Shown piece by piece: positions 35,335 to 44,471 of a DNA stretch of 64,000 nucleotides. Position 1 is the stretch's first letter. Each line of letters opens with the position of its first letter. The position numbers and the translations under genes are program-made. The notes under the pieces are model-generated. The model saw nothing but the letters and a program-made list of their open reading frames with translations, searched no databases and was not told the origin of the DNA. Source of the stretch: an uncultured Lachnospiraceae bacterium (GTDB lineage: Bacteria; Bacillota; Clostridia; Lachnospirales; Lachnospiraceae); NCBI GenBank assembly GCA_910584845.1, contig CAJUDH010000001.1, positions 335,877 through 399,876 of the forward strand, read 5' to 3'.

Positions 35335-36228
35335 TTAAGCCCGTTTCCCCGGTGTTATCGCCCACACGGCAATCCGGATCAGCAACACTGCCATCAATAT
35401 CTGGATCGCCACGCTGCACCCCACCCAGTTTTGGCTGATCATATTTTCCCCATGGCCCCCAAACCAATGGGTAATCCCATAGCCGGCCCCCTCCCGGCCT
35501 GTCAGGCGGAGCATGGTCATGATAAACGTAGCTGTGGGGTTTAAAAGCAGCAAATACAAAAATCCCCCGGAATTGCTTTCCACTGTCCCGGCCATAGAGG
35601 ACGCCGCATAAGCGCCCCCCGGCATCCGGTTCAGGAACAAAGCAAACTGGTTGATAACATAAGTCCCCACAACCACCACGGCCATAAGGCTATAGGCAAC
35701 TACCGTCGAAAAGGTGGATTTACGGAACAGGGCAGAACAGCACACGCCCAAACTTCCCACGAACAGCGCCGCCGCCACATAACAAACCAACAGCATAGCC
35801 ATGTCTTCCATGGTTACCCCGCCATAGACGAAAACCAAGGCCAATATCGGAAAACTGGAAATAATCAACAATACCATAGTGCTCAAAGAAGCCATCAGCT
35901 TGCCCAGTACGATCTGTGAAGGGGTCATTTTCGTAGACAGCATCAAGTCCAACGTGCGCCGTTCCCTCTCTCCGCTGATACTGTCCGCAGTGATAGCCGG
36001 CATGATAAATACCAGCATAACAAACTCCAGCACTGCCACAAACATATATAAATCTAAAAAACTGGCGTACTGGACCTCTGCCGTCACCCGTATCTGGACA
36101 AGGGCAGAATACATATTTAAAAGCGCTACCAGAGCCAAAATCCCGTTAAACACCAAAAGCACCAAAGCCAGCCGGAAACTGCGGGCGCTGACCATAGTCT
36201 CCCTTTTATAGACCGGATTCGCAATCAT
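35335..36228 (-). CDS. ABC transporter permease (ABC-2 type)
   Basis: A ~297-residue permease with six membrane segments (for example LALVLLVFNGILALVALLNM, VLEFVMLVFIMPAITA and the C-terminal VAIQILMAVLLIRIAVWAI). The motif SGERERRTLDLMLSTKMTPSQIVLGK is the ATPase-coupling segment typical of ABC-2 exporters. The start at 36228 (MIANPVYKRET) overlaps the ATPase gene end by 23 bases; the open extension to 36306 is not used. It works with the ATPase just upstream. Confidence 0.87.
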   Translation of the reverse strand: MIANPVYKRETMVSARSFRLALVLLVFNGILALVALLNMYSALVQIRVTAEVQYASFLDLYMFVAVLEFVMLVFIMPAITADSISGERERRTLDLMLSTKMTPSQIVLGKLMASLSTMVLLIISSFPILALVFVYGGVTMEDMAMLLVCYVAAALFVGSLGVCCSALFRKSTFSTVVAYSLMAVVVVGTYVINQFALFLNRMPGGAYAASSMAGTVESNSGGFLYLLLLNPTATFIMTMLRLTGREGAGYGITHWFGGHGENMISQNWVGCSVAIQILMAVLLIRIAVWAITPGKRA

Positions 36229-37168
36229 AAGATAATACCACCCTTTCCTCCTCATGGCTGGTAAGCTGCATAAATACCGCCTCCAGGCTTCCCGGTTCCC
36301 GCACAAACCCCCGTACCACCACGCCGGCGTGGACCAGCTGGGTTAAAAGGTCACCCTCCTGCCGGTTGCTTCCGGCAAACTGTACCATAATGTCCGGATC
36401 TTTTATGGTAATGGACCTTACCAGCGGATGTTCCTTTAGCACTTTCATAGCCCCCGGCAAATTTTCCTGAACCGTAATGATAAGGGGTTTGGAAGTATGG
36501 ATTTTCTCCACGATTTCATCCACACCGCCGGTCAATACCATTTTCCCCGAATCAATGATCCCCACATCCGTACAAAGTTCTGACAAATCGGACAGCAGGT
36601 GGGAACTAATCAATATGGTTTTCCCCTGCCCGTTCAATTCCCGGATAGTTTCCCGGAATTCCATCCGGGTACGGGGGTCCAGGCCCGCCGTAGGTTCATC
36701 CATTACCAGCAACATCGGATCGTGGATCAATGCCCGTGCCAGGCACAGCCTTTGCTTCATCCCCCGGGACAGCCCATCCACATAAAAATCTTCCTTTCCC
36801 CCTAAACCTGCCTGATCCAACAAAGTCTGGGAGCGTTTGCGGGCTTTCAGCCCTTCCATACCGTAACAAGACGCAAAAAATTCCATATATTCCCAGACTT
36901 TCAGATTGTCATATACGCCAAAATAGTCCGGTACATATCCAATTTTTTCTTTTAAACGGTGGGGGTGGGCCAAAGCGTCAACATGGTCAATTTCCACTGA
37001 CCCCCCGTCTGGCATCAGCAGCCCTGCCATAATTTTAATGGTAGTCGTCTTTCCCGCGCCGTTTGGGCCCACGAATCCATACAGGGCGCCGTCCGGGACA
37101 TCCATATCTAATTTGTCCAAGGCATGGTAATTTCCATATCTTTTCCTCAGGTTTCGAATCCTTAGCAT
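36206..37168 (-). CDS. ABC transporter ATP-binding protein
   Basis: A 320-residue ATPase. Walker A GPNGAGKTTT (~35-44), signature LSRGMKQRLCLARAL, Walker B LLVMDEPTAGLD and switch His in ISSHLLSDLSELC are all intact. The extra C-terminal ~90 residues are of the DrrA/CcmA-type exporter class. Its ATG overlaps the stop of the large upstream gene (taatg), so the three genes are coupled. Confidence 0.92.
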   Translation of the reverse strand: MLRIRNLRKRYGNYHALDKLDMDVPDGALYGFVGPNGAGKTTTIKIMAGLLMPDGGSVEIDHVDALAHPHRLKEKIGYVPDYFGVYDNLKVWEYMEFFASCYGMEGLKARKRSQTLLDQAGLGGKEDFYVDGLSRGMKQRLCLARALIHDPMLLVMDEPTAGLDPRTRMEFRETIRELNGQGKTILISSHLLSDLSELCTDVGIIDSGKMVLTGGVDEIVEKIHTSKPLIITVQENLPGAMKVLKEHPLVRSITIKDPDIMVQFAGSNRQEGDLLTQLVHAGVVVRGFVREPGSLEAVFMQLTSHEEERVVLSYDCESGL

Positions 37169-39663
37169 TACCGTTCCCTTCCTGCCACCATGGGCATGGG
37201 CAACTGGATGGCATTGTAGCTGACTGGCCCGTTATAAGCATATCGCACGGTCAACGTATTCCCTGGCGATAAATAAGAACGTAGCTGCTCCACGTCCAGA
37301 ACTTGGCCGTCCAGCTCCATCCGGTCAAAATTACCACTGCTGTAATTATAAAAATATATGCTGCCGGTAAACGCTTCGATATAACGGTTGCTCTTATCCC
37401 CCAAAAATTCCTCCGATACCGGCTCAAAAGTCAAGCTTGCCACATCAATTTCCGTACCCATCTGGTATTCCAAAGTCAATGGTTCCGTACCCCTCATGGA
37501 ATTAGACTGGGCATCATAACTTCCGCTGACCACTTTTGGGGTTTTGATCAAAACGGAACGGTACAGCATCCGGTCCCGGGATGCGTTGATTGCAACAGAA
37601 GAAGTAAGCATCGTATGGCCATAGGTTTCCGGATCCCTCTCCCGCAAAAACAGGCGTTCCTCTTTTTCCGTGCTAAATGCGATTACCCTGGCGTCTGCCG
37701 TGTAATTGCTCATGTAGTCGTCGAGATAGAAAGTCAATATATTGGAACGCTCCAATGCCAGCAAGTATTCTGCATCCCCAATGTCTGTCCGCCGGAGCAA
37801 ATCCCCGCCGATAATCCGCTCTGCCACTACATAGGAATGGTTCAGCGGAAACCGCAACAGCTCCAAATCCTCCAGCCTGCGGCTTTCCCCTGGCTCCAGC
37901 CTCCCTAACAGCACCATATTGCCATAAAGCAGCAACGTAGTATTCTCCAACGGAAACGGAAAATGGTTTGTAATGGTTCCGCTTAAATTACCCTCAAAAT
38001 AAACCACATCTCCAACAATACCTATTTTTTCCGTATTGTCCGTCTTCCTCTGCAATTCAAAATACCGGGAACTGAAAGCCGTAATATTCTGGCCATGTAC
38101 TGTCAGCCGGTCCTCCCCCCGTTCAACGGCCACCTGATAGGGCTCTTGCCCTGTAAAACGGGAAAACTGGCCTGAACCAGGTTGATTCCCACGGGTAATC
38201 GGAAGCACGGCATAGGAAGGGTCCAGTTCCACATGGTAAGGGCGGTTATAAGGGTTGCGGATATTGACGTATGTGGTGTCTGTCACATAATCTTCTGTCA
38301 CGTCCTGAATAGTCGCATAAGTATAGAAAGTTGATTGAAACCGGGTAGTCATCCCCATCAAATAGATAATCACAGCAAACGCCAATGACAATGCCACGAC
38401 CCCCCGCCGGTAAAAAATCTGCAATTCCCGGCTTTTCAAAAACAGGTACATCCCCGGGCCCAAAAGAACCAGGTAAACGACTACAATAAAAGCATACAAA
38501 GACAAGTTTGGCAGCTTTTCTACATTCCCTGTATTAATCAAACTCTGTACCGACCAAAACTTTCCGGAATTTCCACTGTATACCACCTCTGCCAAACGGT
38601 TTATCCGGTTCTCACCCAACAGTGCGGTAAACAAATGGTCCACATAAGAAGGATGGCTTTCCCCAAAGGATGCGATCTCTGCCAAGTCAAAACTGGCCAC
38701 GCCAATCAGGCCTTTTTCTTTTGCCGCCACGGTCATCAAGGCATAGCCATTGCTGGAAAGTATCACGTTCCCCCCATGGAGGGGAATATCCACGCAAGCC
38801 AGGCGCATCATCCCTTCTTCCGGGTTATCCAATGGAACCTCTTCCCCCAGGTTCACGTGATGGAGGCTGGGCATACCATAAGAATCATCCAGCAGCTCCG
38901 GGGCAAAACGGCCCAAAGTGTCATCCACCCCCCGCCCGGTCCCCAAAATCAGCACGCCGCCGCCATATACCCAATCCATAATCGCAGCAGTCTGCACCTC
39001 TGACAGGTCCCGCAGTTTAAAATCATTTACCACCAGCACGTCCAGCAGGCCCAACCCTACCTCCTCATAAGGGAAGTCTTCCGGATCCAAGTCAAAGCTG
39101 CGGGTGCGTAAAGTGCTGTAGCTAATGCCCACACCATCAAAATAGCGCAAATCCTGGGGGTTGTCAGAAAGGATTCCGATAAACAGCTCCGGCACATCCT
39201 GGCTGATATTTAAATCCACCTGGCGGCTGGCGATGACATTGCCGGCCTCTGCCCCACCCGCAGGGCCCACCCGGTTTTCCAGGCTTACAAACAGGTTCCG
39301 TGCATTGGTCCCTATGGGGATATAATATTTAAATACCTGTTCTTCTTGAGGCTGCAGCACAATGTCATAGGCATATTGATAAATTGCCCCGTCGGATTCC
39401 ATGGATTTGATTTTTAATGTTGCATCCAAAGGGGCATCCTTTGGGTTCCCCAACGTAACTTCTACCGGTAAGTGGCGGTCCCCTTTAGCCATATTGCCAT
39501 ACCCATACTGGATATCCATGGTTACCTGCCCCCCCAATGAAGGGCGGCAAAAAGCCAGGCTACCAAGGAGCAAAACCATCACCGCCCAGGTTCCCAGCCG
39601 CCTAACCAAACTATATCCTTTTTTCTTCCGAGGCCTGTCTGCCCGGTTTTCCATATTTTCCAC
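37168..39663 (-). CDS. Large exported membrane protein associated with the ABC exporter
   Basis: An 831-residue protein. It has a membrane anchor near residue 25-43 (LGTWAVMVLLLGSLAFC), an extracellular N-terminal domain (~48-160), a class-I glutamine-amidotransferase-like Rossmann region (~165-370; MDWVYGGGVLILGTGRG) and two membrane helices (~385-450; YAFIVVVYLVLLGPGMYLFL, VVALSLAFAVIIYLMGM). A long beta-rich extracellular C-terminal domain follows. The layout recalls GldG-type partners and other large ABC accessory proteins whose catalytic residues are missing; no Cys-His pair is seen here. It most likely controls or receives the exported material. No better name is supported. Confidence 0.75.
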   Translation of the reverse strand: MENMENRADRPRKKKGYSLVRRLGTWAVMVLLLGSLAFCRPSLGGQVTMDIQYGYGNMAKGDRHLPVEVTLGNPKDAPLDATLKIKSMESDGAIYQYAYDIVLQPQEEQVFKYYIPIGTNARNLFVSLENRVGPAGGAEAGNVIASRQVDLNISQDVPELFIGILSDNPQDLRYFDGVGISYSTLRTRSFDLDPEDFPYEEVGLGLLDVLVVNDFKLRDLSEVQTAAIMDWVYGGGVLILGTGRGVDDTLGRFAPELLDDSYGMPSLHHVNLGEEVPLDNPEEGMMRLACVDIPLHGGNVILSSNGYALMTVAAKEKGLIGVASFDLAEIASFGESHPSYVDHLFTALLGENRINRLAEVVYSGNSGKFWSVQSLINTGNVEKLPNLSLYAFIVVVYLVLLGPGMYLFLKSRELQIFYRRGVVALSLAFAVIIYLMGMTTRFQSTFYTYATIQDVTEDYVTDTTYVNIRNPYNRPYHVELDPSYAVLPITRGNQPGSGQFSRFTGQEPYQVAVERGEDRLTVHGQNITAFSSRYFELQRKTDNTEKIGIVGDVVYFEGNLSGTITNHFPFPLENTTLLLYGNMVLLGRLEPGESRRLEDLELLRFPLNHSYVVAERIIGGDLLRRTDIGDAEYLLALERSNILTFYLDDYMSNYTADARVIAFSTEKEERLFLRERDPETYGHTMLTSSVAINASRDRMLYRSVLIKTPKVVSGSYDAQSNSMRGTEPLTLEYQMGTEIDVASLTFEPVSEEFLGDKSNRYIEAFTGSIYFYNYSSGNFDRMELDGQVLDVEQLRSYLSPGNTLTVRYAYNGPVSYNAIQLPMPMVAGRER

Positions 39664-39735
39664 TCCAGCCTTCCTTTATTCCTAAAAGTTGCCCTTGTAG
39701 GCCAACGGGCTTGTCTACTATTGCAGGCATCCTGT

Positions 39736-39778
39736 AAAGAAAAGCCGGTTACGCATGCCCTGCACTTTTGCAACCGGT
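39736..39778 (-). terminator. Terminator of the VanRS-like operon
   Basis: On the minus strand ccggttgca ... tgcgtaaccgg forms a stem followed by cttttcttt, 10 bases beyond the kinase stop. It separates the two-component genes from the ABC set. Confidence 0.7.
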
Positions 39779-39787
39779 CCCGATGCC

Positions 39788-40942
39788 TTAGCCGTTACTA
39801 AAGTTCTCTTTCTCAATATCAAAATCCGTTTTTAAAGTCACCGTAAACACAGTCCCGTCCAGGCCGCTCTTCACGGTAATCTCACCGCCGTGCATATCCA
39901 CGATATTTTTTACGATGGCCAATCCCAAGCCGGTGCCTCCCGTGTGGACGGAGCGCGACCTCTCAACCCGATAAAATTTTTCAAAAATCAGCGGTAGCTC
40001 GTCTTCGGGAATTACATATCCATAGTTGGTCACCGATACCTGCACGGTATCAGCCAAAGCATGGGCTTTTACCAGTACCCTCTTGCCTTCTGCCCCGTAT
40101 TTAATGGCATTGTTAATCAAATTGTCGAACAGCCTGGCCAACAAATTCCCGTCGGCAGTAATTACTTTTGCCGGCACATTGCTCTGTAGTTCATAAGATA
40201 AACTTTTGTTGGCAAAGCTGGGATAAGATTCTTCTAACAATTGGCCCAATAGTTTAATAATATCCACTTTGGACACATTCATAGAAATCTTGCCATAATT
40301 CAACTTGGTAAATCCAAACAGGTCTTCAATTAATTTCTCCAAACGTTTGGATTTGCCATAAGCAATATCTATGTATTTTTTTTGCAGCTCCGGCGGCAGC
40401 GGCGTGGCTTTGGAAGACAAAAGCTCCAAATAGCCAATGATGGAAGTAAGCGGCGTGCGCAGGTCATGGGCCACATTGGTAATCAGCTCATTTTTCGTGC
40501 GCTCTGCTTCCCGCTCTTTATCCATAAGCCGCCGTATCTCATCCACCATTTTATTTAGGCTCTCCGCCATTGAAGAAAATTCATCGTCCCCTACCACCTC
40601 TATGCTGGTATTCAAATCCCCTTCGGAAATATTGCGGACTGCATGGGATATCCGGTCAATATAGGCAATGGAACGCTCTTGCAGCAATAAAAACGTAATA
40701 GAAAAAACCATTACCCCGATGAGGACATACCCAACCACAATAGCCGGGTCTGAACGGTAAATCATAGCCAGCAGCGCGTTGTCCCACTGGGAATCCTGTG
40801 CATACCCGGACAGCATGGACAGGTTTACCACCAGGAAAACCTCTACCAGGCAAGCTAACAATGTACTGTACAGGATATTGGCAATAACCCGGGTACGGTA
40901 ACGGTACCTCAAATCATATCTGCTGCTTTTCTTACTTTTCAA
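39788..40942 (-). CDS. VanS-like sensor histidine kinase
   Basis: A 384-residue kinase. Two membrane helices (IANILYSTLLACLVEVFLVVNL and IVVGYVLIGVMVFSITFLLL) enclose a short ~35-residue external loop. HAMP, phospho-acceptor NVAHDLRTPLTSIIGY, N-box NNAIKYG and the G boxes HTGGTGLGLAIV complete the protein. Size and layout match VanS/YycG-like kinases that sense the envelope with a small loop. It overlaps the regulator gene by 11 bases. No vanHAX or other resistance genes are in the window, so resistance should not be assumed. Confidence 0.9.
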   Translation of the reverse strand: MKSKKSSRYDLRYRYRTRVIANILYSTLLACLVEVFLVVNLSMLSGYAQDSQWDNALLAMIYRSDPAIVVGYVLIGVMVFSITFLLLQERSIAYIDRISHAVRNISEGDLNTSIEVVGDDEFSSMAESLNKMVDEIRRLMDKEREAERTKNELITNVAHDLRTPLTSIIGYLELLSSKATPLPPELQKKYIDIAYGKSKRLEKLIEDLFGFTKLNYGKISMNVSKVDIIKLLGQLLEESYPSFANKSLSYELQSNVPAKVITADGNLLARLFDNLINNAIKYGAEGKRVLVKAHALADTVQVSVTNYGYVIPEDELPLIFEKFYRVERSRSVHTGGTGLGLAIVKNIVDMHGGEITVKSGLDGTVFTVTLKTDFDIEKENFSNG

Positions 40943-41636
40943 TTTTGTATCCTACCCCCCACACGGTGGTAATGATCTTATCCTGCCGCTCGTCTTCTTT
41001 CATCTTGCCCCGTAACCGGCGGATATGTACCATAACCGTGTTATTCGCCTCGTATACTTTCTCATTCCATACCTTTTCAAATATTTCATCCGTGCTGAAA
41101 ACCTTCCCCGGATTGGAAGCCAATAAATACAAAATGTCAAACTCAATCGGGGTCAGCTTTACTTCCTCGTCATAGACGGTAACCTTATGGTTATCCTTAT
41201 TGATGGTCAGCCCCCGGATGCTGATCTCATTCCTCACGTTCTCATGGACGTTGCTGTTCGGGTTTAATTGGGTATAGCGCCGCAGCTGGGACTTAACCCT
41301 GGCGGATACTTCCAATGGGTTGAACGGCTTTGCCACATAATCGTCCGCCCCTGTCCCCAGGCCCAGGATTTTATCCAGGTCCGTGGACTTGGCACTTATC
41401 ATAATAATGGGGATATTGTTATTTTCCCGAATTTTCTTGCACATCTCCAAACCGCTCATGCCCGGCATCATAATATCCAACAAAACCAGCTGGATATCCG
41501 TCTTTTCTAAAATATCCAGGCCCTCCTGCGCATTGTTGGCTTTAAAAACCCGATAACCGTCACTGACCAAATAGATCTCCACTAAGTCGGCGATCTCCTG
41601 TTCGTCATCCACAATCAAAATATTTGTCTCCGCCAT
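40932..41636 (-). CDS. OmpR-family response regulator, VanR-like
   Basis: A 234-residue winged-helix response regulator with phospho-Asp54 (VLLDIMMPGMSG), switch Ser in IIMISAKSTD, Lys in VAKPFNP and a C-terminal winged helix ending TTVWGVGYKIEK, the VanR-type ending. The ATG at 41636 (MAETNILIVDDE) follows ggaggagg; an upstream ATG is ignored. It likely controls envelope genes, possibly the adjacent ABC or SPFH sets (inference from neighbourhood). Confidence 0.92.
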   Translation of the reverse strand: MAETNILIVDDEQEIADLVEIYLVSDGYRVFKANNAQEGLDILEKTDIQLVLLDIMMPGMSGLEMCKKIRENNNIPIIMISAKSTDLDKILGLGTGADDYVAKPFNPLEVSARVKSQLRRYTQLNPNSNVHENVRNEISIRGLTINKDNHKVTVYDEEVKLTPIEFDILYLLASNPGKVFSTDEIFEKVWNEKVYEANNTVMVHIRRLRGKMKEDERQDKIITTVWGVGYKIEK

Positions 41637-41837
41637 AATGAAATTCCTCCTCCAAAATGCCACTTGCTATCTTTGTATCGGAAACGCCATACCATATTTT
41701 ATCCGGTAATCCTTATGATATTTGCTATCAATAGTTTAGCATAAAATGTCGGTTTGTGCCTTACTTTTTTATTACAAATATTCTGGGATTTTCCATAGGA
41801 ATTGTTGGGGATGTCCCTTGCAAGGCCGGAGCAGGTT

Positions 41838-41887
41838 AAAAAAAACCGTACGGGCAACGGCAAAACCTCCCATACCGTTACCCGTAC
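41838..41887 (-). terminator. Terminator of the phosphoglycerate mutase operon
   Basis: On the minus strand a gtacgggtaacgg/ccgttgcccgtac stem (41875-41887 with 41848-41860) is followed by eight to nine U. It sits ~50 bases after the mutase stop. Confidence 0.9.
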
Positions 41888-41933
41888 AAACATCAATTTT
41901 AAAATTTATCCCATAAAGGGGACCGTTGGCAGG

Positions 41934-43136
41934 TTACCTGCCCAACAGCTGTTTCATCAACTCATATCCGTGATCCCCGTAAATTCCGGTACCGGCTGCC
42001 GTTTCTTCGGTATATGCCTGAATGCCGGACACCGCCTCGCCGGTGCTGCGGTACAATAAATACGGTACTGGGTCTGAAACATGGGTTTTCACCGCAATGG
42101 GGGTAGGGTGGTCTGGCATTACCAGGATCGAATAGTCTTCCCCCGCCTCCTTTAAGCCCTCTAGCAACGGCCCGACAATCTGTTCGTCAATCATCTCAAT
42201 GGCACGTATTTTGCCCTCCAAGTCACCATGATGGCCACATTCATCCGGCGCTTCCACATGGATGTAAACCAGATCCTGGCCTTCCAAAAGGGCCTGTAGC
42301 GCCGCTTCCCCTTTGCCCCTGAAATTAGTATCAATATTCCCTGTGGCCCCTTCTACCTCAATCACCTTCATCCCTGCGCAGATTCCGATCCCTTTAATCA
42401 GGTCTACAGCGGATATAACCGAACCATTTACTCCGTAAGTATCGGCAAAGCAGGAAATACTGGGCCTGGTGCCCTCCCCCCAAAGCCAAATGGAATTTGC
42501 CGGATTTAGCCCCCGGGCCTTCCGGGCCTGATTGACCGGATGGTCCTTTAATATGTCATAACTGCGGCGCATCAAATCAAGCACCACCGGGTTCTCCGGC
42601 AAATATCCTTCTATTTTCCGGTCTGAAATATCGTGGGGGGGCGTCAGCCCCAGCCCTACCGGGCCGCCATGCCAAATCATGCAATGGCGGTAGCTAATAC
42701 CCGGATGGAAAGAAAGTTCCGCCGTGTGGAATGCCTCATCCACCGCTTTTACCAACTCTGCGGCCTCTGCCGTGGTAATCTCTCCGGAACTATAATCCAG
42801 CATGGCCTTTTGCCCATATCCGCCCTCTTCTGACAACGTCACCAGATTACACCGGAACGCCACGTCCACATCCGACATTTTAATCCCCATGCTGACTGCC
42901 TCCAGGGGGGAACGGCCGGTATAACAGCTTTTCGGGTCATAGCCCATGGCCGCCAGGTTTGCCACATCACTGCCTGGCTTCATCCCGTCCGGCACCGTTT
43001 TTACCATACCCAGGCGGCCGCGCTGCGCCAAACTGTCAATATGTGGCTTTTTTGCTACCTGCAACGGGGTCTTTCCGCCCAATGCCTCAATGGGGTAATC
43101 TGCCATACCGTCCCCCAGCATTACGATGTATTTCAT
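41934..43136 (-). CDS. apgM: Cofactor-independent phosphoglycerate mutase, archaeal (ApgM) type
   Basis: A 400-residue alkaline-phosphatase-fold mutase that interconverts 3- and 2-phosphoglycerate in glycolysis. Metal motifs: DGMADYP at the N-terminus, GRSPLEAVSMG carrying the catalytic Ser region, APDECGHHGD and MPDHPTPI near the C-terminus. It is the aPGM (ThrH-independent) form of ~400 residues, not the ~510-residue GpmI. The start at 43136 has a strong aaaggagga site; the longer open frame overlaps the shikimate kinase gene and is rejected. Confidence 0.92.
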   Translation of the reverse strand: MKYIVMLGDGMADYPIEALGGKTPLQVAKKPHIDSLAQRGRLGMVKTVPDGMKPGSDVANLAAMGYDPKSCYTGRSPLEAVSMGIKMSDVDVAFRCNLVTLSEEGGYGQKAMLDYSSGEITTAEAAELVKAVDEAFHTAELSFHPGISYRHCMIWHGGPVGLGLTPPHDISDRKIEGYLPENPVVLDLMRRSYDILKDHPVNQARKARGLNPANSIWLWGEGTRPSISCFADTYGVNGSVISAVDLIKGIGICAGMKVIEVEGATGNIDTNFRGKGEAALQALLEGQDLVYIHVEAPDECGHHGDLEGKIRAIEMIDEQIVGPLLEGLKEAGEDYSILVMPDHPTPIAVKTHVSDPVPYLLYRSTGEAVSGIQAYTEETAAGTGIYGDHGYELMKQLLGR

Positions 43137-43164
43137 AACTTTCCTCCTTTTCCACGCTCCTGCC

Positions 43165-43749
43165 TCATTGTAAGGCCTTTTCATTTTGATTCCTAACACT
43201 GGATTCTGCCGTTTTTTCCGTATACCGGCCCAACAGCCCTTGTTCCGCCATGGCCCGCAATTCGTCAACCACCGCCCCCGGCCCCCGGCCGGCCTCGTCA
43301 ACCGTAACGTCTGCATACTTTTCGTACAGTGGCGCCCGTTCATGGTACAGCCCCCGTAACGTCATACCGTCTTTTAATGCCACCCCCCGGTCGGCCAAAT
43401 CCCCAAGCCTGCTTTCCAATTCTTCATAACTGATCTTTAAATACACTACCTGGCTGATTTCTTTCAGATGGGCCATTGCCTTTTCCCCGTAGACTACGCT
43501 CCCGCCCGGGGCTATCACCGCATGGCCAGCCTTCAGCTCCCGGTTCACCTGGTCTTCGATCTGCAAGAAACCTTCCAAACCTTTTGTTGCAATGATTTCT
43601 TTCAAAAGTTTTCCTGTCTTTTCTTGGATCACAATATCCACATCAATAAAAGAATATCCCAAACGTTTGGCAAGCAGCACCCCCACAGTGCTTTTTCCGG
43701 AAGCCGGCATGCCAATTAGGGTGATGTTTGATTTGCCTGCCCAACTCAT
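43165..43749 (-). CDS. aroK: Shikimate kinase
   Basis: A 194-residue P-loop kinase that phosphorylates shikimate in aromatic amino acid synthesis. Walker A GMPASGKSTVG (~13-23), the shikimate-binding DVD motif (FIDVDIVI), APGGSVVYG for the substrate Gly-Gly, and the lid Arg region HERAPLYEKYADVTV. A C-terminal ~25-residue tail is extra. It overlaps the flavin reductase gene by 4 bases and is followed by apgM, an unusual operon for aroK. Confidence 0.88.
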   Translation of the reverse strand: MSWAGKSNITLIGMPASGKSTVGVLLAKRLGYSFIDVDIVIQEKTGKLLKEIIATKGLEGFLQIEDQVNRELKAGHAVIAPGGSVVYGEKAMAHLKEISQVVYLKISYEELESRLGDLADRGVALKDGMTLRGLYHERAPLYEKYADVTVDEAGRGPGAVVDELRAMAEQGLLGRYTEKTAESSVRNQNEKALQ

Positions 43750-44354
43750 TTTTGTGCCTTCTTTCTCACGGAATATCCAAAACTCCCCTTTTTTTCTCCC
43801 AACATAAAATATTCGCCGTGGGAATAGGAAATAAGCCCGCTGTCGTTAAGGCGGAATTTTCCTTTTTCATCCATATACCGCCCGTCTACGGTTACCCCCA
43901 CGATCTCTGACAGGAACAGGTGGTGGCTTCCCAAAGGGATGGCCTGGGCCACCCGGCATTCCAGGCATACCGGGCTTTGGGCAATCCCGGGAGGGGCTAC
44001 ATTTTGGGACGCTAAGGGGGCCAGCCCCATTTCCCGGAACTTATCTACCTCGCGGCCGGATTTCACGCCGCAATAATCTGCCGCAAACACCAGATCCTGA
44101 TTCACCAGGTTCACCACAAATTCCCCGGTTTCTTTTAAAATGCCATAGGAATACCGTTCCGGCCTTACGGATATGGATAGCATGGCCGGGTCAGAACAAA
44201 CGGTCCCCGTCCACGCAACCGTAATAATGTTAGGCCGTTCCCCCGGCCTGGCACAGCTAACCATCACCACAGGTACCGGATATAGCATATTCCCTGGCTT
44301 CATGGTTTCCCTCTGCCCAGGGGAGGCCGCCTTTTCCCGCTTTTTCACTCTCAT
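43746..44354 (-). CDS. Flavin reductase family protein (FMN-binding)
   Basis: A 202-residue split-barrel FMN-binding flavin reductase-like protein. Visible family pattern: MKPGNMLYPVPVVMVSC, NIITVAWTGTVCSDPAMLSISVRPERYS, ...EFVVNLV and CRVAQAIPLGSHHLFLSEIVGVTVD. An alternative ATG at 44303 (MKPGNML) has ribosome site gaggg six bases away and better matches the usual N-terminus; the longer start adds 17 basic residues. Such enzymes often supply reduced flavin or carry unknown redox roles. It is the first gene of the unit with aroK and apgM. Confidence 0.85.
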   Translation of the reverse strand: MRVKKREKAASPGQRETMKPGNMLYPVPVVMVSCARPGERPNIITVAWTGTVCSDPAMLSISVRPERYSYGILKETGEFVVNLVNQDLVFAADYCGVKSGREVDKFREMGLAPLASQNVAPPGIAQSPVCLECRVAQAIPLGSHHLFLSEIVGVTVDGRYMDEKGKFRLNDSGLISYSHGEYFMLGEKKGSFGYSVRKKAQK

Positions 44355-44471
44355 TTTGCCGAATCCCCCTCTCGCTTTCCAGTATTTTCAAAACTTCGAT
44401 ATAGATAACATGTATCTTTGGTAAGTATGCGCCCCATACAAAAACAGCCGGGCACAGGCAGCAATGGGTAT

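Noticed and set aside
39788..41636. Vancomycin resistance locus
   Set aside because: Only the VanRS-like regulators are present; no vanH, ligase or dipeptidase genes are in the window.
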